A DNA stretch of 20,698 nt from FEN-1219 sp037445815 (GTDB lineage: Bacteria; Pseudomonadota; Gammaproteobacteria; Steroidobacterales; Rariloculaceae). The position numbers and the translations under genes were made by a program. The stretch is from the NCBI GenBank assembly GCA_037445815.1, contig JBBIJV010000045.1:1-20698 (forward strand). Reading direction: 5' to 3'. Shown one piece after another: positions 1 through 6,922 of this stretch. Position 1 is the stretch's first letter; every line of letters begins with the position of its first letter. Under the pieces are notes generated by a model. The model was given only the letters and a program-made list of their open reading frames with translations. It was not told where the DNA came from and did no database searches.

Positions 1-2
1 AC

Positions 3-959
3 CGCATCGTCGAGCGCTGGCCGACGCTGCCGGACGGCATGACGTGGGGCGCCGCGATCGGGCTCATTCCCGACAACACGGGCGGCACGTGGATGATGTT
101 CCGCTCCGAGCCGCCGGTGAACTACGTCGATGCCTCGGGCCAGATCACGAAGAGCTTCGGCCGCGGGCTGCTCGTGCAGGGGCACGGCTTCTGCATGGAC
201 CACGACGGCAACCTCTGGGTCGGCGACAGCGGGCCGTTCGCCGAAGATCCCGCTACGGCCGGCCGCGGCTTTCAGCTTCACAAGCTCACGCAGGACGGCC
301 AGCTGCTGCTCAGCCTCGGCAAGGCCGGCGTCTCGCGCGCGGGCGCCGACACGTTCGTCGGCCCGACGGCGTGCGCCGTCGCGGCGAACGGCGACATCGT
401 CGTCGCGGACGGCCATTGGCCGCGGCCCGCGAGCGCGCAGCAGGACGGCGATCGCCTCGTGGTTCTGAAGCCCGACGGCACGTTCGTGCGCGCCGTCGGG
501 CGGATGGGGTCGGGGCCCGGGGAGTTCATGGGCCCGCACGCGCTCGCGTTCGACTCGCGCGGCCGGTTGTTCGTCGCGGATCGCTCCAACAACCGCGTGC
601 AGATCCTCGACGAGAATCTCGAGTTCGTCGACGAATGGCGGCACTTCGGCCGGCCGAGCGGCGTTTCGATTCTCCGCGACGACACGCTGATCGTCTCGGA
701 CTCCGAGTCCACGAACTCGATCGATGGGCCGCCGCAGGCGCCCGAAGGCGGTGGCCGCGTTCTGCGCAATCCCGGTTGGCAGACCGGCATCCGCATCGGC
801 AGCGCCGTCGACGGCTCGTTGCGCCATTTCGTGCCCGGCACGCGGCCCGAGGGATTGGCCGGCGACGACAGCGGCAACATTTTCGCGGGGCTCACGGCCG
901 GCTGCGCCGCGAGCCCGTCGGGCGGTTGTCTGCAGAAGTGGGTGAGGGTTGCGCGATGA
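3..959 (+). CDS. NHL-repeat / six-bladed beta-propeller protein (5' end cut off)
   Basis: The reading frame is open from the window edge (in-frame codons start at base 3), so the N-terminus and any signal peptide lie outside. The ATG at 39 is probably internal, because the codons before it read as protein-like sequence (ERWPTLPDG). The visible part has repeated blade-like segments: 'FCMDHDGNLWVGDSG', 'CAVAANGDIVVADG', and the clearest NHL unit, 'GEFMGPHALAFDSRGRLFVA' followed by DRSNNRVQIL. This pattern is typical of NHL/SMP-30/PAL-like propellers, which bind ligands or catalyse extracellular reactions; no specific activity can be assigned. Its stop overlaps the start of the cupin gene by four bases (ATGA), which implies translational coupling with the downstream exported proteins. 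The propeller fold is fairly sure; the function is unknown. Confidence 0.78.
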   Translation, partial: RIVERWPTLPDGMTWGAAIGLIPDNTGGTWMMFRSEPPVNYVDASGQITKSFGRGLLVQGHGFCMDHDGNLWVGDSGPFAEDPATAGRGFQLHKLTQDGQLLLSLGKAGVSRAGADTFVGPTACAVAANGDIVVADGHWPRPASAQQDGDRLVVLKPDGTFVRAVGRMGSGPGEFMGPHALAFDSRGRLFVADRSNNRVQILDENLEFVDEWRHFGRPSGVSILRDDTLIVSDSESTNSIDGPPQAPEGGGRVLRNPGWQTGIRIGSAVDGSLRHFVPGTRPEGLAGDDSGNIFAGLTAGCAASPSGGCLQKWVRVAR

Positions 960-1537
960 GACGAATGACGAAGGTTGCGAAGCGAAGCGGTCTCGCGATC
1001 GTCGCTGCGGCGGCGCTGCCCGCGATCGCCGCGGCCCAGCCGCCGCCGGCCGTCGACGTGCTGAAAGTCGACATCGACGCCGTGCTCGCGGCTCCCGAGG
1101 GCGGCGCGGATCGGCAGATCAAGGTGGTCGACGTCGGCAAGCTCAACGTCGGCGTCGGCGTGTTGCGGCAGGGCAAGCGCTCGACGCCGGAGGGACAGCC
1201 CGTCGTCGGCATCTCGCACACGCAAGTCACCGAGGTCTATTACGTGCTGTCGGGCGAGGGCACGTTGATCACGGGTACGGAGCTCACCGGCGAAGCGCCG
1301 TTCGCGCCGGACTCCGAGGTCGTGAAGGTCGCCGTCGGACCGAGCCTGCGCGCCACGTTCGTGGGCGGCGAGCGACGCAGGGTCGCGGCCGGCGACGTCG
1401 TCGTGATACCCGCGGGCGTGCTGCACGGCTGGGTCGAGATTCCGGACGGGGTCACGTACTTGAGCGTGCGGCCCGACCCCGATCGCGTGCTGCCGGCCGG
1501 GTACGTGAATCCGGCCATCGAGCAGGCGGGCCGATGA
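956..1537 (+). CDS. Exported cupin-domain protein
   Basis: Predicted 193 aa. Residues 1-27 form a signal peptide (MRRMTKVAKR, a hydrophobic AIVAAAALPAIAAA stretch, likely cleavage before QPPP). The rest is a single beta-barrel cupin. Motif 1 is at H88-G100 (H-T-Q-V-T-E then six residues and G), with Gln90 where many cupins have the second metal-binding His. Motif 2 is complete at G146-H157 (GDVVVIPAGVLH). Metal ligands would be H88, E93 and H157, with Q90 as a possible fourth ligand. The substrate cannot be read from the sequence. The start is set by the ATGA overlap with the propeller gene and a GAGGG Shine-Dalgarno-like stretch about seven bases upstream. The next gene again overlaps by four bases. 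A binding or isomerase role is as likely as a dioxygenase role. Confidence 0.88.
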   Translation: MRRMTKVAKRSGLAIVAAAALPAIAAAQPPPAVDVLKVDIDAVLAAPEGGADRQIKVVDVGKLNVGVGVLRQGKRSTPEGQPVVGISHTQVTEVYYVLSGEGTLITGTELTGEAPFAPDSEVVKVAVGPSLRATFVGGERRRVAAGDVVVIPAGVLHGWVEIPDGVTYLSVRPDPDRVLPAGYVNPAIEQAGR

Positions 1538-2361
1538 TGCGCGGGGCGTGCGCAGTCGCAGCGCTCGCGCTCGTCGCCGCTTGCGCGCCCACTGCGGCGC
1601 CTCCGGCCGCGGGCACGGCTTCGGCGCCCGTCTTCGCGCGCACGCCGGACGGCAAGCCCGACTTGAACGGCATCTGGCAGGCACTCGTTCCCGCGAACTA
1701 CGACCTCGAGCCGCACGAGGCGCGCCCGGCGCCGTTGGACGAGCTCGGCGCACTCGGCGCCGAGCCGCCGCACTTGGGTGTCGTCGAGGGCGGCGAGATC
1801 CCGTACTTTGCGGAGGCGCGCGAGCGGCAGCGGCGCAACTACGAAAATCGCTTCGAGCTCGATCCCGAGCGCAAGTGCTTCATGCCCGGCGTGCCGCGGG
1901 CCACGTATCTGCCGCAGCCGTTCCAGATCTTCCAGAGCGGCGATCACGTGATGATCGCGTATCAGTTCGCGAATGCCGTGCGGCAGATTCACATGCAGGA
2001 CCCGGGCCCGGCGCCGACCTCGTTCTGGATGGGCTGGTCCGTCGGCCGCTGGGAAGGCGATACGCTCGTCGTCGAGGTCACCAAGCAAAAGGCAGACACG
2101 TGGCTCGACCGCGCCGGCAACTTCCACAGCGAAGAGCTCCGCGTCGAGGAGCGCTACACGCCCATGGGACCGAACCACCTGTTGTACGAGGCCACGCTCG
2201 AGGACCCGAAGGTCTTCTCGCGGCCGTGGAAGATCAGCTTCCCGCTGTATCGCCGGCTCGAGGCGAACGTCGAGCTGCTCGAGTTCAAGTGCGTGCCGTT
2301 CAGCGAGGAGATCCTCTACGGCCATCTGCGCAAGGGCTACCGGGGCCGGGAGGCCGAATGA
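1534..2361 (+). CDS. Putative lipoprotein of an uncharacterised 'GKPDLxGxW/WEGDTLV' family
   Basis: Predicted 275 aa. It starts with a short lipoprotein signal ending in a lipobox V-A-A-C with Cys17, then an Ala/Pro linker. Conserved family marks are GKPDLNGIW (residues 40-48), a central PGVPRATYLPQPFQIFQ segment, GRWEGDTLVVE (about 171-181), an LRVEERYTP segment and FSRPWKI near the C-terminus. This set recurs in secreted proteins of Acidobacteriota and soil Proteobacteria that, to my knowledge, have no assigned function. The ATG at 1534 overlaps the cupin stop (ATGA); an alternative ATG lies directly after it at 1537. It is a distant paralogue of the next gene, which shares the same motifs in the same order. 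Likely attached to the periplasmic face of a membrane; biochemical role unknown. Confidence 0.85.
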   Translation: MMRGACAVAALALVAACAPTAAPPAAGTASAPVFARTPDGKPDLNGIWQALVPANYDLEPHEARPAPLDELGALGAEPPHLGVVEGGEIPYFAEARERQRRNYENRFELDPERKCFMPGVPRATYLPQPFQIFQSGDHVMIAYQFANAVRQIHMQDPGPAPTSFWMGWSVGRWEGDTLVVEVTKQKADTWLDRAGNFHSEELRVEERYTPMGPNHLLYEATLEDPKVFSRPWKISFPLYRRLEANVELLEFKCVPFSEEILYGHLRKGYRGREAE

Positions 2362-2378
2362 GAAGGGGGAGAGCCGTC

Positions 2379-3356
2379 ATGAAGACCCTCGTGTTGCCAT
2401 CGGTCGGCGTGTGCTGCGGCGCGCTCGTGTCCGGGCTCGGCCACGCGCAAGCGCCGCCCGAAGTGTTCGATCCGGCCTATTCGCCGCCGCGGCTGCCCTC
2501 CGGCAAGCCCGATCTACAGGGCCTTTGGTCGAACGCGCTCGTGACGCCGCTCGAGCGGCCCGCGGACCTCGCCGACAAGGCGTTCTTGACCGAGGACGAA
2601 GCGCGCGAGTACCAGGCGAAACGCGTCGAGGCTCTGAATCGCGACTCGCGCCCCGATGACCCCGAAGCCGACATCCTGCTCGCCTACAACGACTTCTGGT
2701 GGGACTCGGGCACGCAAGGCGTGCGCACGCTACGCACCTCGCTGATCGTCGATCCGCCCGACGGGCGCATCCCCGAGCTCACGGAAACCGCGAAAGCGCG
2801 GCTCGCCGCGACGCCGCGGCCGTCCGCCGACGGGCCCGAGACGCAAGGTTTGTCGACTCGCTGCATTTACTACGCGACGGCAGGCCCGCCGATGCTCCCC
2901 GGCTCCTACAACAATCACTATCAGATCGTGCAGACCGACGACCACGTGCTGATCGTCAACGAAATGGTGCACGAGACGCGCATCGTGCCGCTCGACGGGC
3001 GGCCGTTCCCGCCCGAGACGATCCGCCAGTGGCGCGGCAGCTCGCGCGGCCACTGGGAAGGCGACACGCTCGTCATCGAAACGCGGAACCGCCGCGCCGA
3101 TACGCCGCTCCGCGGCTCGAGCGAGAACATGCGGCTCACGGAGCGCTTCACGCGCGTGGCCGATGACGTGTTGCTCTACGAGTTCACGGTCGACGACGCG
3201 CAAGCCTTCACGCGCCCGTGGACGGTCGAGATCACGTCGCTGCGCGTCGAGGACGGGCTCATGTACGAGTACGCCTGCCACGAGGGCAACAAGTCGATGT
3301 ACGGCATCTTGGGCGGCGCACGCGCGGCGGAGCGCGAGGCCGCGCAATGGGAGTGA
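2379..3356 (+). CDS. Exported protein, paralogue of the preceding lipoprotein gene
   Basis: Predicted 325 aa. The signal peptide covers residues 1-24 (MKTLVLPSVG... ending GHAQ, cleavage near AQ-AP). The body repeats the preceding protein's landmarks: SGKPDLQGLW (41-50), PGSYNNHYQIVQTDDHVLI, GHWEGDTLVIET (224-235), MRLTERFTR and FTRPWTVEI, ending in an extra tail YACHEGNKSMYGILGG. The start at 2379 is preferred over the overlapping ATG at 2358 because a purine-rich AGGGGGAGAG lies just upstream and the signal peptide then begins cleanly. No catalytic motif of a known enzyme family is visible. The order of motifs shared with its neighbour suggests an old tandem duplication that diverged. Same operon; six bases separate it from the DUF6152 gene. 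Confidence 0.85.
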   Translation: MKTLVLPSVGVCCGALVSGLGHAQAPPEVFDPAYSPPRLPSGKPDLQGLWSNALVTPLERPADLADKAFLTEDEAREYQAKRVEALNRDSRPDDPEADILLAYNDFWWDSGTQGVRTLRTSLIVDPPDGRIPELTETAKARLAATPRPSADGPETQGLSTRCIYYATAGPPMLPGSYNNHYQIVQTDDHVLIVNEMVHETRIVPLDGRPFPPETIRQWRGSSRGHWEGDTLVIETRNRRADTPLRGSSENMRLTERFTRVADDVLLYEFTVDDAQAFTRPWTVEITSLRVEDGLMYEYACHEGNKSMYGILGGARAAEREAAQWE

Positions 3357-3362
3357 GCCAAG

Positions 3363-3749
3363 ATGAAGCAACCGTTGCTCGCGCTCTGCGTCGCGGTCGC
3401 CGCGCCGCTCGGCGGCGCGTCCGCGCATCACTCGTTCGCGTCGGAGTTCGACGCCAACAAGCCCGTTTCGCTGCAGGGTACGGTCACGAAAGTGGAGCTC
3501 ATCAACCCGCACTCCTGGATTCACATCGAGGTGACGGCCGACGACGGCACGAAGGCCGTCTGGGAGGTCGAGGGCGGCACGCCGAACACGCTGTTTCGCA
3601 AGGGCATCAACGAAAGCACGCTGCCGGTCGGCACCGTCGTCGCCGTGGACGGCTACCGCGCGCGCGACGGCTCGAACCGCATGAGCGGCCGCGACATCAC
3701 CCTCGCCGACGGCCGCAAGGTGTTCTTGTCGGGATCCGCGCCGCGCTAA
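3363..3749 (+). CDS. Exported DUF6152 family protein
   Basis: Predicted 128 aa. It has a signal peptide with likely cleavage after Ala21, leaving a mature N-terminus HHSFASEFD that is characteristic of DUF6152. This is followed by VSLQGTVTKVELINPHSWIHIEV with the conserved NPH at 48-50, and a beta-rich remainder (WEVEGGTPNTL, VVAVDGYRARDGS). The fold is probably a small OB-like or beta-barrel domain, and the His-His mature terminus could bind metal; both points are inference. GGGAG lies nine bases before the ATG. In my experience the family often sits beside genes like the two upstream, which supports one functional unit. The stop codon overlaps the stop of the opposing REC-EAL gene, leaving no room for a terminator. 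Confidence 0.88.
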   Translation: MKQPLLALCVAVAAPLGGASAHHSFASEFDANKPVSLQGTVTKVELINPHSWIHIEVTADDGTKAVWEVEGGTPNTLFRKGINESTLPVGTVVAVDGYRARDGSNRMSGRDITLADGRKVFLSGSAPR

Positions 3750-4957
3750 CGACAGGACCCGCCGGAGCGCGGCCGCGGCACGGGCCGGCGCTGCGCGTCG
3801 TCCCAGTGCGCTATGATGCGCGGGATCTCGGCGGGGGGCACCGGCGGGCTCACGAAATAGCCCTGGGCGAAATCGGCGCCCAACCGGCCGAGCGTCTCGA
3901 GCGTCGTCTTGTCCTCGACGCCTTCGGCGCACGCGGTGAGATTCAGCTTGTGCGCGAGACCGATGAGGGCGTCGACCATGATCGCGGCCTCCTTCGACTC
4001 GACGATTCGGCCGACGAGGGAGCGGTCGATCTTCATCTCGTTGAACGGCATCCGAAATAGCTGCGTCAGCGACGAGTAGCCGATGCCGAAGTCGTCGATC
4101 GCGAGGCCGATGCCCTTGATGCGCAAGCGCGTGAGGATGTCGAACGCGTCCGGCGTCTGCTCGAGCATCGCGGTCTCCGTGATCTCGAGGGCGAGCGCGT
4201 CGGCATCGATCGACTGCTCCACGAGCATCGTCTCGAGCCGGTCCGGAAAGGCGATATCGGAGATCAGCGTGGCAGCGATGTTGACGCGGAGGCCCACGCG
4301 AAGCCGCTGCGCTTCCCAACCCTTCAGCTGCTCGATGCCGCGTTGCAGCACGAAGTCCGTCATGGCGCGGCTCAAGCCGTGCGCTTCGCCCATCGATACG
4401 AACGAGCTCGGCGTCAAGAGGCCGCGAATCGGGTGGTTCCAGCGCAGCAACGCCTCGACGGCCGTGACGTCCCAGGTGTTGTCCGCGAACCGCCGGACGA
4501 TCGGCTGATAGTGGACGACGAGCTCGCCGTGGTCGATTGCATTTGCGAGATCGGCGGGCGTCAACGGGCGGATCGCGGCATGGGCGCGCTCGAGCTGGGC
4601 GAGCAGCTCGCCGGGATCGAACGGCTTTTGCAGCGTCGCGAAGATCGACAGGCCGCGGCGCAAGCCGTATTGCTCGGCCGACGCCATCGTGCGCTCGTCC
4701 ATGCCCGTCACGAGCAGGATCTTCGCGGTGCACTGCATGTCGGCCAGGTGGCGAAGCACGGTGATGCCGTCTTCGCCCGGCATCTGGAGATCCAAAATGA
4801 TGACGTCGGGCTGCGATTCACCCACGAGCTCGCGCAGCCGCAACGAGGATGTTGCGGAGCTCGTTCGGAAGCCGGCGCGCACGCCGATCGCGCAAAGCGT
4901 CTCGGCGATGTCCTCCTCGTCGTCGAGCGCCAGCAGCACGGGGTCTCGCTGGGCCAC
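3746..4957 (-). CDS. REC-EAL response regulator, predicted c-di-GMP phosphodiesterase
   Basis: Predicted 403 aa from a GTG start. The N-terminal receiver domain (about 5-120) has the acidic pair D12/D13, phospho-acceptor D56 in IILDLQMPGEDG, T84 and K111 in LQKPF. The EAL domain (about 130-395) has E168 (EALLRW), N226 (RVNIA), E258 (EITE), D288-D289 (IDDFGIGYSS), K309 (MKIDRS), E345 (AEGVE) and Q365 (AQGYF). This is the full metal and catalytic set, so it should hydrolyse c-di-GMP to pGpG under phosphorylation control. It lacks an output DNA-binding domain and is cytoplasmic. It lies three bases downstream of csrA in the same direction. The Shine-Dalgarno signal for the GTG is weak, so it may depend on coupled translation; GTG at Val7 is an alternative start. 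Confidence 0.93.
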   Translation of the reverse strand: MAQRDPVLLALDDEEDIAETLCAIGVRAGFRTSSATSSLRLRELVGESQPDVIILDLQMPGEDGITVLRHLADMQCTAKILLVTGMDERTMASAEQYGLRRGLSIFATLQKPFDPGELLAQLERAHAAIRPLTPADLANAIDHGELVVHYQPIVRRFADNTWDVTAVEALLRWNHPIRGLLTPSSFVSMGEAHGLSRAMTDFVLQRGIEQLKGWEAQRLRVGLRVNIAATLISDIAFPDRLETMLVEQSIDADALALEITETAMLEQTPDAFDILTRLRIKGIGLAIDDFGIGYSSLTQLFRMPFNEMKIDRSLVGRIVESKEAAIMVDALIGLAHKLNLTACAEGVEDKTTLETLGRLGADFAQGYFVSPPVPPAEIPRIIAHWDDAQRRPVPRPRSGGSCR

Positions 4958-4960
4958 GGG

Positions 4961-5233
4961 TTACGATCTCGATTCGACAGGCTGCTCCAGGGGGTTGCAG
5001 CCCGACTCCGAGGATTGCGCAGCGGCGCACGCGGTCGCGGCCGCTTCGCTGCGCATGACTTTCAGAGAGCTTGGAGCTTCGACGACGATGCGCACGCGCC
5101 GCTGGCCGACGTGAGCGAGCTTGAGGAAGATCGGGCCCTGCGCGAACACTTCGCGCAGCGTCAGCGATGGATCGACGCCGTCGACGGGCTCGATCTTGAT
5201 CGACTCGTTCGCTTTCCGGGTCACAACGAGCAT
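4961..5233 (-). CDS. csrA: CsrA-like carbon storage regulator with insertion and C-terminal tail
   Basis: Predicted 90 aa; CsrA/RsmA dimers bind ANGGA motifs in mRNA leaders and control translation. The start MLVVTRKANESIKI aligns with the CsrA beginning (MLILTRRVGETLMI in E. coli), keeping the L-x-x-T-R pattern. VRIVVEAPSSLKVMR (47-61) matches the beta4-beta5 region, with R61 in the position of RNA-contacting R44. Between them there are about 17 extra residues (roughly DGVDPSLTLREVFAQGP), and the C-terminus runs about 25 residues past the usual end. A longer frame reaching 5281 exists, but the AGGAG five bases before 5233 and the family alignment fix this start. First gene of an operon with the REC-EAL gene. 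The symbol is used for the family; RNA binding is unproven given the insertion. Confidence 0.85.
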   Translation of the reverse strand: MLVVTRKANESIKIEPVDGVDPSLTLREVFAQGPIFLKLAHVGQRRVRIVVEAPSSLKVMRSEAAATACAAAQSSESGCNPLEQPVESRS

Positions 5234-5256
5234 CAGTGCTCCTACGGCCCAGGGAG

Positions 5257-5265
5257 TCCATCCAT
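5257..5265 (-). promoter_or_regulatory. Two overlapping ANGGA motifs in the csrA leader
   Basis: Read on the - strand, the leader contains ATGGATGGA, which is two overlapping ATGGA units. They lie about 25-30 bases before the csrA start; a third GGA lies in the AGGAG ribosome binding site (5239-5243). CsrA proteins bind ANGGA, and csrA leaders are often self-repressed, so autoregulation is plausible. Such short motifs are common by chance, and no pairing that would place them in loops was shown. Confidence 0.3.
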
Positions 5266-5488
5266 GGGCTGCGCGCAGCATGACAAAACATGCCGGCCGG
5301 AAACGCCGGTTACGTCACATATTTCTTTACTCGATGCAAATAGCTCGCCATGCGCGGGTATCCCGCGACCTGCGAGGCGACCCGTTCGGCCCCGGGGCGG
5401 GCGCCGCGGTCGCGCCGGGGGCGCCTTCGTCGAGCGGGCTTGTCGCCCCGAGAAGGTGCGGCCCAACACAGCCCGTAACAGCGCGAAC

Positions 5489-5517
5489 TTCTCAAGATGG
5501 AAGCGCCCGTGTACACT
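5489..5517 (+). promoter_or_regulatory. Possible sigma70-type promoter for the MarR gene
   Basis: TTCTCA (5489-5494) and TACACT (5512-5517) are 17 bases apart, each matching the sigma70 consensus at four of six positions. Transcription would begin near 5524, leaving about 60 bases of leader before the GTG at 5584. It was found by eye and is only suggestive. Confidence 0.3.
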
Positions 5518-5521
5518 CCCT

Positions 5522-5533
5522 CCCAATTGTGGG
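5522..5533. promoter_or_regulatory. Short inverted repeat at the predicted MarR-gene transcription start
   Basis: CCCA-ATTG-TGGG has four-base inverted arms around a four-base centre, placed where the predicted promoter would start transcription. MarR regulators usually repress their own promoters through palindromes in this position, so it is a candidate operator. The arms are short, so confidence is low. Confidence 0.22.
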
Positions 5534-5583
5534 GGCTTTCCGCGACGCCCCACGCCACCACCGTAACAACGAGAAGAACGAGA

Positions 5584-6030
5584 GTGACGACTACGAATGA
5601 CGCTTCGGCTGCGCCGGACGGCGATCTTCTGCGCGCCGTCGCAGCGTTTTATAGGCTTTCACGAACCCTCAAGAACGTGGACCTGGTCCACGATCTGAGC
5701 TGGGAGCGGCTCAGCACGCTCAGCGTAGTGGCCCGCCGCGAGCCGGTTTCGATCTCCGAGCTGTCCGTGGCCGAGGAAGTCACGGCACCGACGATCTCCC
5801 GCACTGTCGCGGCGCTCCAGAGCCAGTCTCTGGTTCGCTGCGTCGCCAACCGCGGCGACCGCCGTTCCGTCCTCGTCACGAGCACGGCGAAGGGTCGCGC
5901 CACGCTGAGGAAGGGCATGGCCCGCACGCTGGAGCAGATCGCGGACCTTCTCGGGCGTCTCGACACGGCCGAGCTCGAGGCGATGGCCGCCGTCATTCGC
6001 CAAGCCCGCGAATCGAAGAGCTCGCGCTAG
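5584..6030 (+). CDS. MarR-family transcriptional regulator
   Basis: Predicted 148 aa from a GTG start. An N-terminal dimerisation helix (DLLRAVAAFYRLSRTLK) is followed by a winged helix-turn-helix: ISELSVAEEVTAPTISRTVAAL (57-78) as the HTH, LVRCVANRGDRRSVLVTSTAKG (83-104) as the beta-wing with the family's D-R-R signature, then C-terminal helices. It should be a dimeric DNA-binding repressor or activator, often responsive to phenolic or lipophilic ligands; the ligand is not predictable. GAGAAG lies seven bases before the GTG. An ATG at 5497 would add 29 low-complexity residues and overlap the likely promoter, so the shorter start was chosen. It ends ten bases before the opposing oxidoreductase gene; targets may include the divergent csrA operon. 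Confidence 0.88.
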   Translation: MTTTNDASAAPDGDLLRAVAAFYRLSRTLKNVDLVHDLSWERLSTLSVVARREPVSISELSVAEEVTAPTISRTVAALQSQSLVRCVANRGDRRSVLVTSTAKGRATLRKGMARTLEQIADLLGRLDTAELEAMAAVIRQARESKSSR

Positions 6031-6040
6031 CCGCCGCTCC

Positions 6041-6922
6041 TCATTCGAGCCCGCAGGCCCGCGCCTGCTCGCGCGCGAGCACGGCCTGGTCGCGATCGCC
6101 GTCGCCGTGCGCGACGGCGCCGAGCAGACGATCGCGATAGACGTTGTGGCTTGGCATCGGCACGCGCGCCAAGTCGGCGGCGGCCGCGATCAGGTTCGCG
6201 TCCTTCAGCCCCACGTGGATCGGCGAGCCGACTTGATCGTAGCTTTCGTCGACCATCTTCTGGCCGTACACCTTGTACGCGACGGCGCCGAACAGCCCTT
6301 CGGTCATGACGTCTTGAAACACTTGCGGCACGACGCCGTACCTGCGCACGAGCGCGAAGCCTTCGGCCATCGCGACCATGGCGCAGCCCAAGACGGCGTT
6401 GTTCGCGAGCTTGATCGCGGTGGCCGATTCCGGTTTCGGGCCGGCGGGGAAGATGCGCCGACCCATCGATTGCAGCAGTGGCGTGCAGCGCGTGACGGCC
6501 GCCTCCGGCCCGCCCGCGACGATGCCGAGCTGCCCCGAGGCGGCGAGATCGGGCCGGCCGAGCACGGGCGCGGCGACGAGCGTCTGACCGGCCGCCGCAT
6601 GCCGTGCCTCGAGCTCACGGACGACGGCAACGCCGTGCGTGCCCATGACGAGATGGATCGCGCCCTTCGGCAGCGACTCGGTGAGCCCACCCTTGCCGAG
6701 CGCCACCTGGCTCACGGCGGAATCCTCGACGAGCATGGTCACGACGATCTCGCTGCGCGCCGCGAGCTCGGCGACCGAAGCGGCGGCGTGAGCGCCGGCG
6801 TCGGCCAGGGGCTTCGTCTGCGCCGCGAATTGGTCGAAGACCCAGAGCTCGTGACCTGCTTCGAGCAGGCGGCGAGCCATTCCCTGTCCCATACGGCCTA
6901 AGCCGACGAACCCTACTTTCAT
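6041..6922 (-). CDS. NAD(P)-dependent oxidoreductase, 3-hydroxyisobutyrate dehydrogenase-like
   Basis: Predicted 293 aa, the usual length for the beta-hydroxyacid dehydrogenase family. The Rossmann dinucleotide-binding motif is G7-L-G9-R-M-G12 (VGFVGLGRMGQGMARRL). Catalytic Lys171 lies in IKLANN, the same number as in classical family members, and GLKDANL near the C-terminus is also conserved. The usual DAPVSGG substrate loop reads AAPVLGRPD, a variant common in NADPH-dependent members that reduce small aldehydes or imines. The substrate is therefore open (hydroxyisobutyrate, tartronate semialdehyde, succinic semialdehyde or an imine). Asp30 (VFD) after beta2 would favour NAD(H), but cofactor choice is uncertain. 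GAGG five bases before the ATG supports the start. It converges with the MarR gene. Confidence 0.9.
   Translation of the reverse strand: MKVGFVGLGRMGQGMARRLLEAGHELWVFDQFAAQTKPLADAGAHAAASVAELAARSEIVVTMLVEDSAVSQVALGKGGLTESLPKGAIHLVMGTHGVAVVRELEARHAAAGQTLVAAPVLGRPDLAASGQLGIVAGGPEAAVTRCTPLLQSMGRRIFPAGPKPESATAIKLANNAVLGCAMVAMAEGFALVRRYGVVPQVFQDVMTEGLFGAVAYKVYGQKMVDESYDQVGSPIHVGLKDANLIAAAADLARVPMPSHNVYRDRLLGAVAHGDGDRDQAVLAREQARACGLE

Larger units (their letters stand above)
5234..5583. other. Divergent intergenic region between csrA and the MarR gene
   Basis: About 350 bases without a convincing gene. The csrA side holds its ribosome binding site and the ATGGATGGA motif. A short A+T-rich patch at about 5311-5343, unusual in this G+C-rich window, probably contains the csrA promoter, but I cannot fix -35 and -10 boxes. 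The middle (5360-5450) is very G+C-rich and featureless. The MarR side carries the promoter-like and operator-like sequences listed separately. Reading frames that cross the region have no recognisable domain. Confidence 0.5.

Noticed and set aside
2730..4733. A 667-codon open frame on the - strand opposite the envelope cluster
   Set aside because: It overlaps the coding strands of three well-supported genes and reads as Arg-rich non-protein-like sequence.
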